From: an uncultured Collinsella sp.
GTDB lineage: Bacteria; Actinomycetota; Coriobacteriia; Coriobacteriales; Coriobacteriaceae
Length of the DNA stretch: 25,319 nucleotides
Reading direction: 5' to 3'
Assembly (NCBI GenBank): GCA_900542945.1
Contig: UQPI01000028.1
Coordinates: forward strand, 1-25,319
A program made the translations under genes and the position numbers. The notes beneath the pieces are model-generated. The model was given only the letters and a program-made list of their open reading frames with translations, was not told the DNA's origin and made no database searches. Shown one piece after another: positions 6,538 to 14,273 of the stretch. Position 1 is the stretch's first letter, and the number at the start of each line of letters is the position of its first letter.

Positions 6538-7872
6538 TTAGTCCTCCATGCCGAGATCGATCGTCGTACCCTCGAACACCTTGTTGACGGTGCGGACGGC
6601 GCACATCTTGCCACACATGGTGCAGGTGCCCTCGGTGGCGGCGGGGGACTCCTCGTAGCGCTTCTTGCCGGTGACCGGGTCGAGCGCGCACTTCCACATG
6701 GAGTCCCAGTCGAGCTTGCGGCGTGCCTGGCCCATCTTGTCGTCCATGTCGCGGGCGTGCGGCACCTTCTTGGCGATATCGGCGGCGTGCGCGGCGATCT
6801 TGGTGGCCATGAGGCCATCGAGCACGTCTTGGGCGTTGGGCAGGCACAAGTGCTCGGCCGGCGTCACGTAGCACAGGAAGTCGGCGCCGGAGCTGGCGGA
6901 GATAGCGCCGCCGATGGCGGCGGTGATGTGGTCGTAACCCACGCCGATATCGGTCACCAGCGGCCCGAGCACATAGAACGGGGCGTTGTGGCACAGGCGC
7001 TTCTGCAGTTTCATGTTGGCGGCGATCTCGTCGAGCGCCATGTGACCCGGGCCCTCGACCATGACTTGGACGCCGGCGGCCCAAGCGCGCTTGCACAGCT
7101 TGCCCAGCTCGATCATCTCGGCGGTCTCGGTGGCGTCGTTGGAGTCGTAGAGGCAGCCCGGGCGGCAGGAGTCGCCGAGCGAAATCGTCACGTCGTACTC
7201 GTGGCAAATCTCGAGCAGCTCGTCAAAGTACTCGTAGAAGGGGTTTTCGTTGCCGGTGACCTCCATCCAGCCAAACAGCAGCGAGCCGCCGCGGCTCACG
7301 ATGTTCATCAAGCGGCCGGTCTCCTTAAAGGTCTTGGTGACCGACTTGTTGATGCCGCAGTGGATGGTCATAAAGTCCACGCCGTCCTCGGCGTGCGCGC
7401 GCACGACCTCGAACAGGTCATCCTTGGTAAGCTTGACCAGCGGCTTTTCCATGTAGCCGATGGCGTCGTACATGGGGACGGTGCCCACCATGAGCGGCGT
7501 CTCGTCGATGAGCTGCTGGCGGAACTGGCGCGTCTTGCCCGAGTTGGAGAGGTCCATGATGGCGTCGGCGCCGTAGTCCTCGGCGATCTTGACCTTCTTC
7601 CATTCCTCGGCGGCATCGGCCTTGTCGCCCGAGATGCCCAGGTTGACGTTGACCTTGGTGGCCAGGCCCTCGCCGACACCAAAGGCGCGCATGCCCTTTT
7701 TGATATGCACGATGTTGGCGGGAATGGCGATGCGGCCGTCTGCCACGCGCTCGCGGATGTACTCGGGGTCGCGATGCTCGCGCTCGGCAACCTCCTTCAT
7801 CTGCGGTGTGATCTGCCCGGCGCGGGCGAAGTCGATTTGCGTGACGAGCTTGGGCTCGGTCTGTGTGCTCAT
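6538..7872 (-). CDS. thiC: Phosphomethylpyrimidine synthase ThiC
   Basis: This 444-residue radical-SAM enzyme converts 5-aminoimidazole ribotide to hydroxymethylpyrimidine phosphate in thiamine biosynthesis. Typical ThiC stretches are seen: PANIVHIKKGMRAFGVGEGLATKVNVN near the N-terminus, MTIHCGINK, SLGDSCRPGCLYD, MVEGPGHMALDEI and GADFLCYVTPAEHLCLP. The C-terminal iron-sulfur motif reads CTMCGKMC, CX2CX3C, rather than the CX2CX4C of the longer enterobacterial form; I believe this fits the shorter ThiC type that lacks the long N-terminal domain. The start at 7872 is chosen because AAGGGAG stands eight bases ahead. An in-frame ATG at 7896 belongs to the TPP riboswitch core and is an unlikely start. 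It is regulated by the upstream TPP aptamer and followed by thiD. Confidence 0.97.
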   Translation of the reverse strand: MSTQTEPKLVTQIDFARAGQITPQMKEVAEREHRDPEYIRERVADGRIAIPANIVHIKKGMRAFGVGEGLATKVNVNLGISGDKADAAEEWKKVKIAEDYGADAIMDLSNSGKTRQFRQQLIDETPLMVGTVPMYDAIGYMEKPLVKLTKDDLFEVVRAHAEDGVDFMTIHCGINKSVTKTFKETGRLMNIVSRGGSLLFGWMEVTGNENPFYEYFDELLEICHEYDVTISLGDSCRPGCLYDSNDATETAEMIELGKLCKRAWAAGVQVMVEGPGHMALDEIAANMKLQKRLCHNAPFYVLGPLVTDIGVGYDHITAAIGGAISASSGADFLCYVTPAEHLCLPNAQDVLDGLMATKIAAHAADIAKKVPHARDMDDKMGQARRKLDWDSMWKCALDPVTGKKRYEESPAATEGTCTMCGKMCAVRTVNKVFEGTTIDLGMED

Positions 7873-7879
7873 TGGCACG

Positions 7880-7973
7880 GCTCCCTTCGTTGGCATTACC
7901 CATATCAGGTTTGCGGGTCAGGGCGGGCGCGCCCAGTCTCAGCCTGCCGTCTTGTCCTGCAAGCTCCCCGTTT
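7880..7973 (-). promoter_or_regulatory. TPP riboswitch (THI element)
   Basis: On the minus strand the leader of thiC contains the conserved TPP aptamer blocks in order: GGGGAGC (from 7970), GGCTGAGA, a variable stem, GACCCG, AACCTGAT and GGGTAATGCCAACG followed by AAGGGAG. The last block abuts the thiC ribosome-binding site, which lies only a few bases past the P1 region. That suggests TPP binding hides the Shine-Dalgarno sequence and blocks translation. No separate intrinsic terminator is seen between the aptamer and thiC. Confidence 0.95.
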
Positions 7974-7987
7974 ATGTGGTGGGCTCA

Positions 7988-8016
7988 AGTATAGCTCGAA
8001 TGGGTACGATTGACGC
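7988..8016 (-). promoter_or_regulatory. Promoter of thiC
   Basis: On the minus strand a strong -10 TATACT (7993-7988) lies 17 bases after a weak -35-like GCGTCA (8016-8011). Transcription would start near 7981, a few bases before the riboswitch begins, which is the expected arrangement. Confidence 0.6.
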
Positions 8017-8043
8017 GATGAGCATGCCCGTGGGGAGGCGAAC

Positions 8044-8565
8044 ATGAAAGACAAGCATCTATATCGAGAGACACAGTGGGACGTGTCGGCCGAGGAAAGC
8101 CGTGCGCACCATGGCCTTGTCGCGATTGGTTTTGCGGTGCTTGCCGTGCTGGTGATTGCCTTTTGTATCTGGACGTTTGGTGGTCGCGGCGGCGCTGCAT
8201 GGGAGTTCGAGGCTGATGATAGCCTACCGATTATGACGGTGAGGAGTACTGGCGGTAATGCCAATACGCTCGCCGTTCCGGGCGATTATTGGTACCCGCG
8301 CGATGAGTTTGTGCAGTTGCAGCTGAGTGGTGGGTCCATTCCGAGTGAAGAAATCGAACGCGTGACGTTTGACGCGGCGCTCAAAACGCTCACGGTGAAG
8401 CTCAAAGATCAAGGAGATGTGCCCACGACGATGGATATCGCCCTGACGGAATGGCGTCTGGAGCCTCCGACGGGTGTTGCGGTGTCCGAGGTGGAGCATG
8501 TCAAGATTGTCTATCAGGACGGTTCTACAAACGGGATTGCAAAGGCCGACGGCTTGGCGGAATAG
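8044..8565 (+). CDS. Hypothetical membrane-anchored protein
   Basis: This 173-residue protein of unknown function has a short basic cytoplasmic N-terminus (about 23 residues), one hydrophobic segment at about 24-45 (LVAIGFAVLAVLVIAFCIW) and an outside domain of about 125 residues predicted to be mostly beta strands. There is no lipobox; the single cysteine lies inside the membrane segment. The exposed part contains WEFEADDSLPIMTV, a WYPRDEF loop and a repeated pattern of charged strands (VTFDAALKTLTVKLKD). It is not recognised as a named family. The ATG at 8044 has a strong GGGGAGGCG site. It is divergent from thiC, and its ribosome-binding site lies 16 bases beyond the thiC -35, leaving little room for a promoter of its own. 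A palindromic repeat follows at 8595. Confidence 0.8.
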   Translation: MKDKHLYRETQWDVSAEESRAHHGLVAIGFAVLAVLVIAFCIWTFGGRGGAAWEFEADDSLPIMTVRSTGGNANTLAVPGDYWYPRDEFVQLQLSGGSIPSEEIERVTFDAALKTLTVKLKDQGDVPTTMDIALTEWRLEPPTGVAVSEVEHVKIVYQDGSTNGIAKADGLAE

Positions 8566-8594
8566 GTGTCGAGCCTAGCCAGCCAATTCATAAA

Positions 8595-8660
8595 AGTTGC
8601 GGTGGAATAGTTCCCGATTGTGCGATAAAAGGCTCAAATAGGAACTATTCCACCGCAAGT
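8595..8660. repeat. Palindromic intergenic repeat, TTGCGGTGGAATA type
   Basis: TTGCGGTGGAATAGTTCC (8597-8614) and GGAACTATTCCACCGCAA (8641-8658) are perfect 18-bp inverted arms around a 26-base loop. There is no T run on either side, so it is not a standard terminator, though it sits between two convergent genes. The first thirteen bases of the arm also occur in the element at 9535-9601 on the other side of yaaA. Confidence 0.85.
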
Positions 8661-8701
8661 TATATAGAGAAGGCTGAGCGGGTCAGTGTTGGGTGCCGGC
8701 T

Positions 8702-9511
8702 CTAGAGCATCTGTTCGTTGATGAATACGAGGGTGCCTGGGTATGAGAGCTCGGGGACATAGCGGTAGCCAAGGTTGAACTCGGTAAGACCGGCGGCGTC
8801 CTCGACTTTGTTTTCTGCCATCCACCGCACCATGGAGCCGCGCGCCTTTTTGCTGGCGGTCGACCGTTGGATGGGCTTGCCGTTGCGGATGCCTTCGCCA
8901 AAGAGGCATGTGACGACCGTGATATCGGTGGTGAGGCGGGGCAGAACGGCCTTGGCGTATTCCGCACTGGCGAGGTTGACGATCGTAGCGTTGGAGCCCG
9001 CCGGAGCGATGGCCCGTGCGAGCTTGTCGCCCCAAAACGCGTAGAGGTCTCGGGCATCGTCGACGGCAAGCTTCGCGCCCATCTCCAGCCGATACGGTTC
9101 AACGGCATGAAAGGGGCGTACGCATCCGTAAAGGCCCGAGAGGATCCATAGATGGTCTTGCAGCCAGTCGAGCTGTGCGGCATCCATGACCTCGGGCGCC
9201 ATGCTCTGGTATTGGATGCCGTGGTAGGACATGACGGCAGGGGAGAGGTGACGGGCGAGTTCGGGATTGTCGAGATCGCCGTTTTTCAGGATGGGCCCGA
9301 ACTCATGCAGGGTGTTGAGGCAAGGCCCCAGCAGTTTGTCACTCACGTTCCATAGCGCTTGCAGGCCGCCGCTGCCTTCATTCCGCTCGATATCTAGCAG
9401 TGCGCGGTGGAGGCGAGCCGTCTCGTGCGCAAAAGGTGGAATGCCCAGGACTTCAAAAGCATCTTGGGCCGCGCGCATCTGCTTGGCGGGCGAAATGATG
9501 ATCTGCAGCAT
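8702..9511 (-). CDS. yaaA: Peroxide stress protein YaaA (UPF0246/DUF328)
   Basis: This 269-residue protein begins MLQIIISPAKQM, the typical YaaA opening. It also shows SYHGIQYQSM, HLWILSGLYGCVRP, EPYRLEMGAKL and the C-terminal GSMVRWMAENKVEDAAGLTEFNLGYRY. E. coli YaaA lowers free intracellular iron during hydrogen peroxide stress, and structural work describes a DNA-binding helix-hairpin-helix-like fold. The start at 9511 is chosen because GAGGAGAG lies just upstream and the homologous region begins there, although the frame is open to 9688. It is downstream of the M18 aminopeptidase on the same strand, 104 bases away, with a palindrome in the gap. Related palindromes flank it on both sides. 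The family assignment is secure; the role in this anaerobe is inferred. Confidence 0.93.
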   Translation of the reverse strand: MLQIIISPAKQMRAAQDAFEVLGIPPFAHETARLHRALLDIERNEGSGGLQALWNVSDKLLGPCLNTLHEFGPILKNGDLDNPELARHLSPAVMSYHGIQYQSMAPEVMDAAQLDWLQDHLWILSGLYGCVRPFHAVEPYRLEMGAKLAVDDARDLYAFWGDKLARAIAPAGSNATIVNLASAEYAKAVLPRLTTDITVVTCLFGEGIRNGKPIQRSTASKKARGSMVRWMAENKVEDAAGLTEFNLGYRYVPELSYPGTLVFINEQML

Positions 9512-9534
9512 GGACTCTCCTCTACCAAAAAGGA

Positions 9535-9601
9535 AGTTGCGGTGGAATACGGTCTGTTTTGGCCGTTTATGGGCCAGTTTAGTCCGTATTTCACCGCAAC
9601 T
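9535..9601. repeat. Palindromic intergenic repeat, TTGCGGTGGAATA type
   Basis: AGTTGCGGTGGAATACGG (9535-9552) and CCGTATTTCACCGCAACT (9584-9601) are inverted arms matching at 17 of 18 positions. The loop has a further weak TGGCC/GGCCA pairing. It shares AGTTGCGGTGGAATA with the element at 8595. It lies in the 104-base gap between the M18 gene and yaaA and could shape the 3' end or processing of their transcript. Confidence 0.85.
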
Positions 9602-9615
9602 GATGAAGGGGCTGG

Positions 9616-11013
9616 TTAGGCGCGCTCGATGAAGGCCTTGTAGCCGCGATAGGCCTCGTAGATATCGGCCTTGTTGGCGACCTCCCACAGGGCGTGCATG
9701 GACAGGACGGCAACGCCAGAGTCGATGACGTTCATGCCGTACTTAGCCATGATGTATGCGATGGTGCCGCCGCCGCCCGCGTTGACGCGACCGAGCTCGC
9801 AGGTCTGGAAGTCCACGCCGGCCTCGTCCATGATGTCGCGGATGAGGGCCACATACTCGGCGTCGGCGTCGTTAGAGCCGCCCTTGCCGCGGCTGCCCGT
9901 GTACTTGTTAAAGCACAGGCCGCGACCCATAAAGGCTGCGTTCTTGGTTTCGAACTTGCCGGCGTAGCCCGGGTCGAAGCCGGCGGACACGTCGGAGGAG
10001 AGCATGCGGCTGCGGGCGAGCGCGCGGCGCAGGGCCAGCGGGCTGCTCTCGCCGGCGAGCGTCATGATCTCGGCGACGGTGTTCTCGAAGAAACGGCTCG
10101 TCATGCCGGTGGCGCCCACGGAGCCGATCTCCTCCTTGTCGACGATGAGCGTGATGCTCGTACGCTCGACGTCTGCCACGTTGATCTGGGCGAGCATGGA
10201 GGGGTAGGCGCAGACACGGTCGTCGTGGCCATAGCCCAAGATCATGGAGCGGTCGAGACCCATGTCGCGGGCGGGGCCGGCGGGCACGACCTCGATCTCG
10301 GCGGAGAGGAAGTCCTCCTCCTCGACGTCGTACTGTTCCTTGAGGATGTCCAGGAACATCTGCTTGACGGGCTCTTTGGGGGCGTCCTTGTCGTCCTCGT
10401 CAAACTTGACGGGGCGGCCGCCCACGATCACGTCGAGGATCTCGGCGTCGACGGCGTCCTTGGCGGGCTTGGACATCTGCTCGCTCGAGAGGTGGATCAG
10501 CAGGTCGGAGATGGTAAAGACCGGGTCGTCCGCCTTATCGCCGATGTTGATGTCGACGGTGGTGCCGTCCTTTTTGCAGATGACGCCCACGAGTGCGAGC
10601 GGGGAAGCGACCCAGTGGTAGCTCTTGACGCCGCCATAGTAGTGCGTGTCGAGATAAGCCATGTCGCCGGCCTCGAAGGCGGGGTTCTGCTTGAGGTCCA
10701 GGCGCGGCGAGTCCACGTGGGCGCCCAGGATGTTAAAGCCCTGCTCGAGCGGGGCGGTGCCCAGGTTGACGAGCATGAGGTCCTTGCCGTGGTTGGCGGC
10801 GTACACCTTGTCGCCGGCCTTGAGCGCGCGGCCCTCGGCGATCACGGTCTCCAGATTGACGTAGCCCGCCTCCTCGGCCATCTTGATACCGGCCTTGACG
10901 CACAGGCGCTCGGTCTTGTTCTCACTCAAAAACTGCTTATAGCCGCGGCAAAGCTCCTCGAGCTCCTCGATCTGCTGTGGCGTGTACTTTTTCCATGCGC
11001 AGGGACGCTCCAT
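9616..11013 (-). CDS. M18-family aminopeptidase
   Basis: This 465-residue zinc metallo-aminopeptidase of the M18 (aspartyl aminopeptidase / aminopeptidase I) family removes N-terminal residues from peptides in the cytoplasm. Metal and catalytic residues are visible: His99 and Asp101 in GAHVDSPRLDLK, Asp263/264 in the YGHDDR region, the pair Glu294-Glu295 in DKEEIGSVGATG, Asp341 in SSDVSAGFDPGY and His440 in SMHALWE. The length fits the clostridial-type M18 enzymes. The start at 11013 follows AAAGGAG at seven bases; a much longer open frame upstream (to 11601) lies antisense to polA and is not real. It is transcribed away from polA and towards yaaA. Substrate preference (acidic or broad) cannot be read from the sequence. 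Confidence 0.93.
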   Translation of the reverse strand: MERPCAWKKYTPQQIEELEELCRGYKQFLSENKTERLCVKAGIKMAEEAGYVNLETVIAEGRALKAGDKVYAANHGKDLMLVNLGTAPLEQGFNILGAHVDSPRLDLKQNPAFEAGDMAYLDTHYYGGVKSYHWVASPLALVGVICKKDGTTVDINIGDKADDPVFTISDLLIHLSSEQMSKPAKDAVDAEILDVIVGGRPVKFDEDDKDAPKEPVKQMFLDILKEQYDVEEEDFLSAEIEVVPAGPARDMGLDRSMILGYGHDDRVCAYPSMLAQINVADVERTSITLIVDKEEIGSVGATGMTSRFFENTVAEIMTLAGESSPLALRRALARSRMLSSDVSAGFDPGYAGKFETKNAAFMGRGLCFNKYTGSRGKGGSNDADAEYVALIRDIMDEAGVDFQTCELGRVNAGGGGTIAYIMAKYGMNVIDSGVAVLSMHALWEVANKADIYEAYRGYKAFIERA

Positions 11014-11179
11014 GACGCAGGCTCCTTTCGGATCGATCGTGCTGGTTAATGTACCGTGAGCCATCGTATCACGCGCGGGCGCGCGGTGGCGGAGGAGCTT
11101 GATGTGCGGTGGCCGCGAGGCGGGGAGCGTGTAAACTGGTGGGAGCAAATCGTGCCCAGCCCAAAGCGAGGTATTCAAT

Positions 11180-13930
11180 ATGTCTGACAAGCGCCGCACC
11201 TTTGCCGTTATCGACGGCAACTCGCTCATGCACCGCGCCTTCCACGCCGTGCCGCCCACCATGAACGCGCCGGACGGTCGCCCCACCAACGCGATCTTTG
11301 GCTTTCTGAACATGTTTCTTAAGATGATCGACGCCTTTAACCCCGACGGTGTGGTCGTGGCGTTTGATAAGGGCAAGCCGCGCGTGCGCATGGAGATGCT
11401 GCCGCAGTATAAGGCGCAGCGCCCGCCCATGGACCCCGACCTGCACGCGCAGTTCCCCATGATTAAGGAGCTGCTCGCTGCGCTCAACGTGCCGATTTTG
11501 CAGTCCGAGGGCTGGGAAGGTGACGATATCCTGGGCACCATGGCGCGCCTGGGCGAGGAAGCCGGCTGCGACATGCTGCTGGTGACCGGCGACCGCGACA
11601 TGTATCAGCTCGTGACCGAGCACGTCAACGTGGTTTCGACCCGCAAAGGCCTGTCCGACGTTGCGATTATGACGCCCGAGAGCGTGGACGACCTGTATCA
11701 CGGCATCACGCCGGCGCTCGTGCCCGATTTTTACGGCCTGAAGGGCGATACTTCCGACAACATTCCCGGCGTGCCGGGCATCGGCCCCAAAAAGGCGAGC
11801 GCGCTCATCGCGCAGTACGGCAGCTTGGACGAGGTCATCGCACATGCCGACGAGGTCAAGGGCAAGATGGGCGAGAACCTGCGCGCGCATATCGACGACG
11901 CGCTGCTGAGCCGCAAGGTCGCAACCATTCGTACCGATGCGCCTGTCGAGCTCGACTTTGATGCGACGTCCTTCCCGGCGTTTTCTGCCGACGAGGTGTC
12001 CGCTACGCTGGGCACGCTCGGCATTACGGCCATGCAGAACCGTTTTTTGGCGCTGATTGGCGGCGAGGGCGGGGCTGCGGCCGCTGCTAGCACGTTTGAG
12101 ATGCCCACGATTGAGCGCACCGCTGCCGGCGATGCCGAGGCGCTTGCTGCCGTGGCGTCCGAGGTTGTCCGTGCGATCGAGGCGGGCGAGTGGGTCGCCG
12201 CCGTGGTGGACGATGACAAGGAGGAAGGCGCACTTTTTGGCCTGACGCGCACGCTGTGGCTGGCGACGTCCAAGGGGTTGCTTGCGCTCGAGGAGGGCGA
12301 CGGCGGTGCGTCTGCCGTGGTCGATGGCTTCAACGTTGCCCACGGCGTGGTCGCCGGCGTGCTCGCGCGCCTGTTTATGGAGGGCCGCGTGGCGAGCCCG
12401 GACATGAAGGCGCTGCTGCACGAGCTTTCGCCCATCGATTCCTCTGAGCCCGAGCTCATGGATCCGCTGGCCGTCGATTCCACGCGCATCTTCGATACTG
12501 TGGTCGCCGCCTATCTGTTGGATTCCGACCGCTCCGAGTTTGATGAGGCGTATCTGGCCGATACCTATCTGCAGATGACGCTGCCTGCGGCGCGCGGCGC
12601 GGAGGGTGCTGGCGAGGACGCTCCTGCCCCTGCTGCCCGCACTGCGGCCCTGACGCTGGCGCTCTTGGCGCCGCTGCGCGACCGCATGGCCCGCGAGAAC
12701 GCCGCCAACGTGTTCGATGGCATCGAGATGCCGCTCGTGCCGGTGCTTGCCAAGATGGAGCGCGCGGGCATGCTCGTGGACCCCGACCGCCTGCATAGTC
12801 TGTCCGAGGGTCTGGCGACCCAGATTGCCGAGATCGAGCGGAGCATTCGCGATCTGGCCGGCGACGAGACCTTTAACATCGGCAGTCCCATGCAGCTCTC
12901 GCACGTGCTCTTTGACGTGATGGGCCTTCCGACCAAGGGCCTCAAAAAGACCAAGCGCGGCTATTATTCGACCAACGCCAAGGTGCTGAGCGACCTTGCC
13001 CGTGACCACGAAATCGTGCGTCTGATCTTGGACTGGCGTGAGAAGTCCAAGATCAAGTCCACCTATCTGGACACGCTGGGCCCGTTGCGTCGTGGTGACG
13101 GTCGCGTGCACACCACGTACAACCAGACCATCACGGCGACGGGTCGTCTGTCCTCGAGTGACCCGAACCTTCAGAACATCCCGACGCGCTCGGAGCTGGG
13201 CCGTACTGTCAAGACGGCGTTTTCGGCAGGCGAGGGAAGCGTCTTTTTGGCGGTGGACTACTCGCAGATCGAGCTGCGTCTGCTGGCGCATCTCTCGGGT
13301 GACGAGCATCTGGTGCGCGCCTTTAACGAGGGCGAGGACTTCCATGCCGAGACGGCCGCGCGCGTGTTTGGCGTGCCGGTGTCCGAGGTGACGCCCGACC
13401 TGCGCAGCCGCGCCAAGGCCGTGAACTTTGGCATCGTGTATGGTCAGCAGGCTTACGGCCTATCGCAGTCGCTGCATATCTCGATGGCCGAGGCACGCGA
13501 CATGATCGACCGCTACTACGAGGCATACCCGGGCGTGCGTACGTTCCTCGACAACGTGGTGGCGCGCGCCAAGCAGACGGGCTATGCCGAGACCATGTAC
13601 GGCCGCCGTCGCCATATTCCTGAGCTCAAGGCCAAAAACCCGCAGCTCCGCGGCTTTGGTGAGCGCACGGCCATGAACCACCCCATGCAGGGCACCGCCG
13701 CCGACATCATCAAGATCGCCATGGCCCGCGTAAGCCGCCGCCTGGAAGAAGAGGGTTTTGCCGCCCACATGATCTTGCAGGTACACGACGAACTGGACTT
13801 TGAGTGCCCCGTCAACGAAGTCGAGCGCCTAACCACCATGGTCCGCGACGTCATGGAACACGTAGTAGACCTCCGCGTACCGTTGATCGCCGAAGCCAGC
13901 ACCGGCATAACCTGGGCCGACGCGAAATAG
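11180..13930 (+). CDS. polA: DNA polymerase I
   Basis: This 916-residue family A polymerase acts in Okazaki fragment maturation and repair. The 5' nuclease domain (about 1-300) has IDGNSLMHRAFHAV, EGDDILGTMAR, VTGDRDMYQL and the helix-hairpin-helix GVPGIGPKKA. The polymerase domain (about 510-916) has motif A with Asp693 (AVDYSQIELR), motif B with Arg742 and Lys746 (RSRAKAVNFGIVYG) and motif C with His869-Asp870-Glu871 (QVHDELDF). The middle domain (about 300-500) lacks the exonuclease Asp-x-Glu and Tyr-x3-Asp motifs and carries Ala- and Gly-rich stretches, so proofreading is probably absent, as in many Gram-positive PolA proteins. The ATG at 11180 has GCGAGG upstream. It is divergent from the M18 gene. 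A G+C-rich 166-base gap separates them. Confidence 0.97.
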   Translation: MSDKRRTFAVIDGNSLMHRAFHAVPPTMNAPDGRPTNAIFGFLNMFLKMIDAFNPDGVVVAFDKGKPRVRMEMLPQYKAQRPPMDPDLHAQFPMIKELLAALNVPILQSEGWEGDDILGTMARLGEEAGCDMLLVTGDRDMYQLVTEHVNVVSTRKGLSDVAIMTPESVDDLYHGITPALVPDFYGLKGDTSDNIPGVPGIGPKKASALIAQYGSLDEVIAHADEVKGKMGENLRAHIDDALLSRKVATIRTDAPVELDFDATSFPAFSADEVSATLGTLGITAMQNRFLALIGGEGGAAAAASTFEMPTIERTAAGDAEALAAVASEVVRAIEAGEWVAAVVDDDKEEGALFGLTRTLWLATSKGLLALEEGDGGASAVVDGFNVAHGVVAGVLARLFMEGRVASPDMKALLHELSPIDSSEPELMDPLAVDSTRIFDTVVAAYLLDSDRSEFDEAYLADTYLQMTLPAARGAEGAGEDAPAPAARTAALTLALLAPLRDRMARENAANVFDGIEMPLVPVLAKMERAGMLVDPDRLHSLSEGLATQIAEIERSIRDLAGDETFNIGSPMQLSHVLFDVMGLPTKGLKKTKRGYYSTNAKVLSDLARDHEIVRLILDWREKSKIKSTYLDTLGPLRRGDGRVHTTYNQTITATGRLSSSDPNLQNIPTRSELGRTVKTAFSAGEGSVFLAVDYSQIELRLLAHLSGDEHLVRAFNEGEDFHAETAARVFGVPVSEVTPDLRSRAKAVNFGIVYGQQAYGLSQSLHISMAEARDMIDRYYEAYPGVRTFLDNVVARAKQTGYAETMYGRRRHIPELKAKNPQLRGFGERTAMNHPMQGTAADIIKIAMARVSRRLEEEGFAAHMILQVHDELDFECPVNEVERLTTMVRDVMEHVVDLRVPLIAEASTGITWADAK

Positions 13931-13987
13931 GGAAGCACTCCGTAAGGCAAGCTCGCCCAAGACGCAAGCCCCCACATACTTAAGATT

Positions 13988-14018
13988 TGGGACAAACACT
14001 ACTGATTAATTTGTCCCA
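13988..14018. repeat. Short inverted repeat after polA
   Basis: TGGGACAAA (13988-13996) and TTTGTCCCA (14010-14018) are perfect nine-base inverted arms with a 13-base loop, 57 bases beyond the polA stop. There is no T run. It may contribute to 3'-end formation or be another dispersed palindrome. Confidence 0.55.
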
Positions 14019-14026
14019 CAGTAACC

Positions 14027-14067
14027 AAAACAGAGGGGAGCCCCTCCCAACAAGGAGCTCCCCTCTG
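14027..14067 (-). terminator. Terminator, best read on the minus strand
   Basis: CAGAGGGGAGC (14031-14041) pairs perfectly with GCTCCCCTCTG (14057-14067). On the minus strand the stem is followed by TTTTGG, so it suits the leftward HAD gene. On the plus strand, after polA, the tail is CTCAAATC and weaker, but the stem could still serve both genes. Confidence 0.7.
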
Positions 14068-14134
14068 CTCAAATCATTTCAGCTAAGTATCTAGACACTC
14101 AAGACGCCATCTTGGCGGCAGGAAAGTAAACCTA

Positions 14135-14263
14135 GGGCCTGGCCGGGCGGCACGGGTTAACTTTTCGTAGATTCCGCACGCAAAGAAAGCCACTTAATGT
14201 GGCTTTCGTCTTGCGCAGGACCTGACCGAGCGAAAAGTTATCCCGTGCCGCCCGGTCAGGCCC
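14135..14263. repeat. 129-bp inverted-repeat element with nested hairpin
   Basis: The arms 14135-14167 and 14231-14263 (33 bases each, beginning GGGCCTGGCCGGGCGG and ending with its complement) match at 31 of 33 positions. The 63-base centre holds a perfect hairpin GAAAGCCAC/GTGGCTTTC (14185-14193 with 14199-14207) around TTAAT. There is no coding content. It sits between polA and the leftward HAD gene, ending ten bases beyond the HAD stop. The size and shape suggest a non-autonomous palindromic element. No transposase is nearby. Confidence 0.85.
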
Positions 14264-14273
14264 GATGGGACGG

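Noticed and set aside
6415..8013. Long plus-strand open frame (532 codons) opposite thiC
   Set aside because: Antisense shadow of thiC and the TPP riboswitch; the protein is low-complexity Val/His/Gly/Asp-rich.
9694..11049. Long plus-strand open frame opposite the M18 aminopeptidase
   Set aside because: Antisense shadow; no ribosome-binding site and atypical composition.
11069..13345. Long minus-strand open frame (758 codons) opposite polA
   Set aside because: It is antisense to a fully convincing polA; it arises from strong third-position G/C bias, and its predicted protein is an Arg/His/Gln-rich shadow with no domain.
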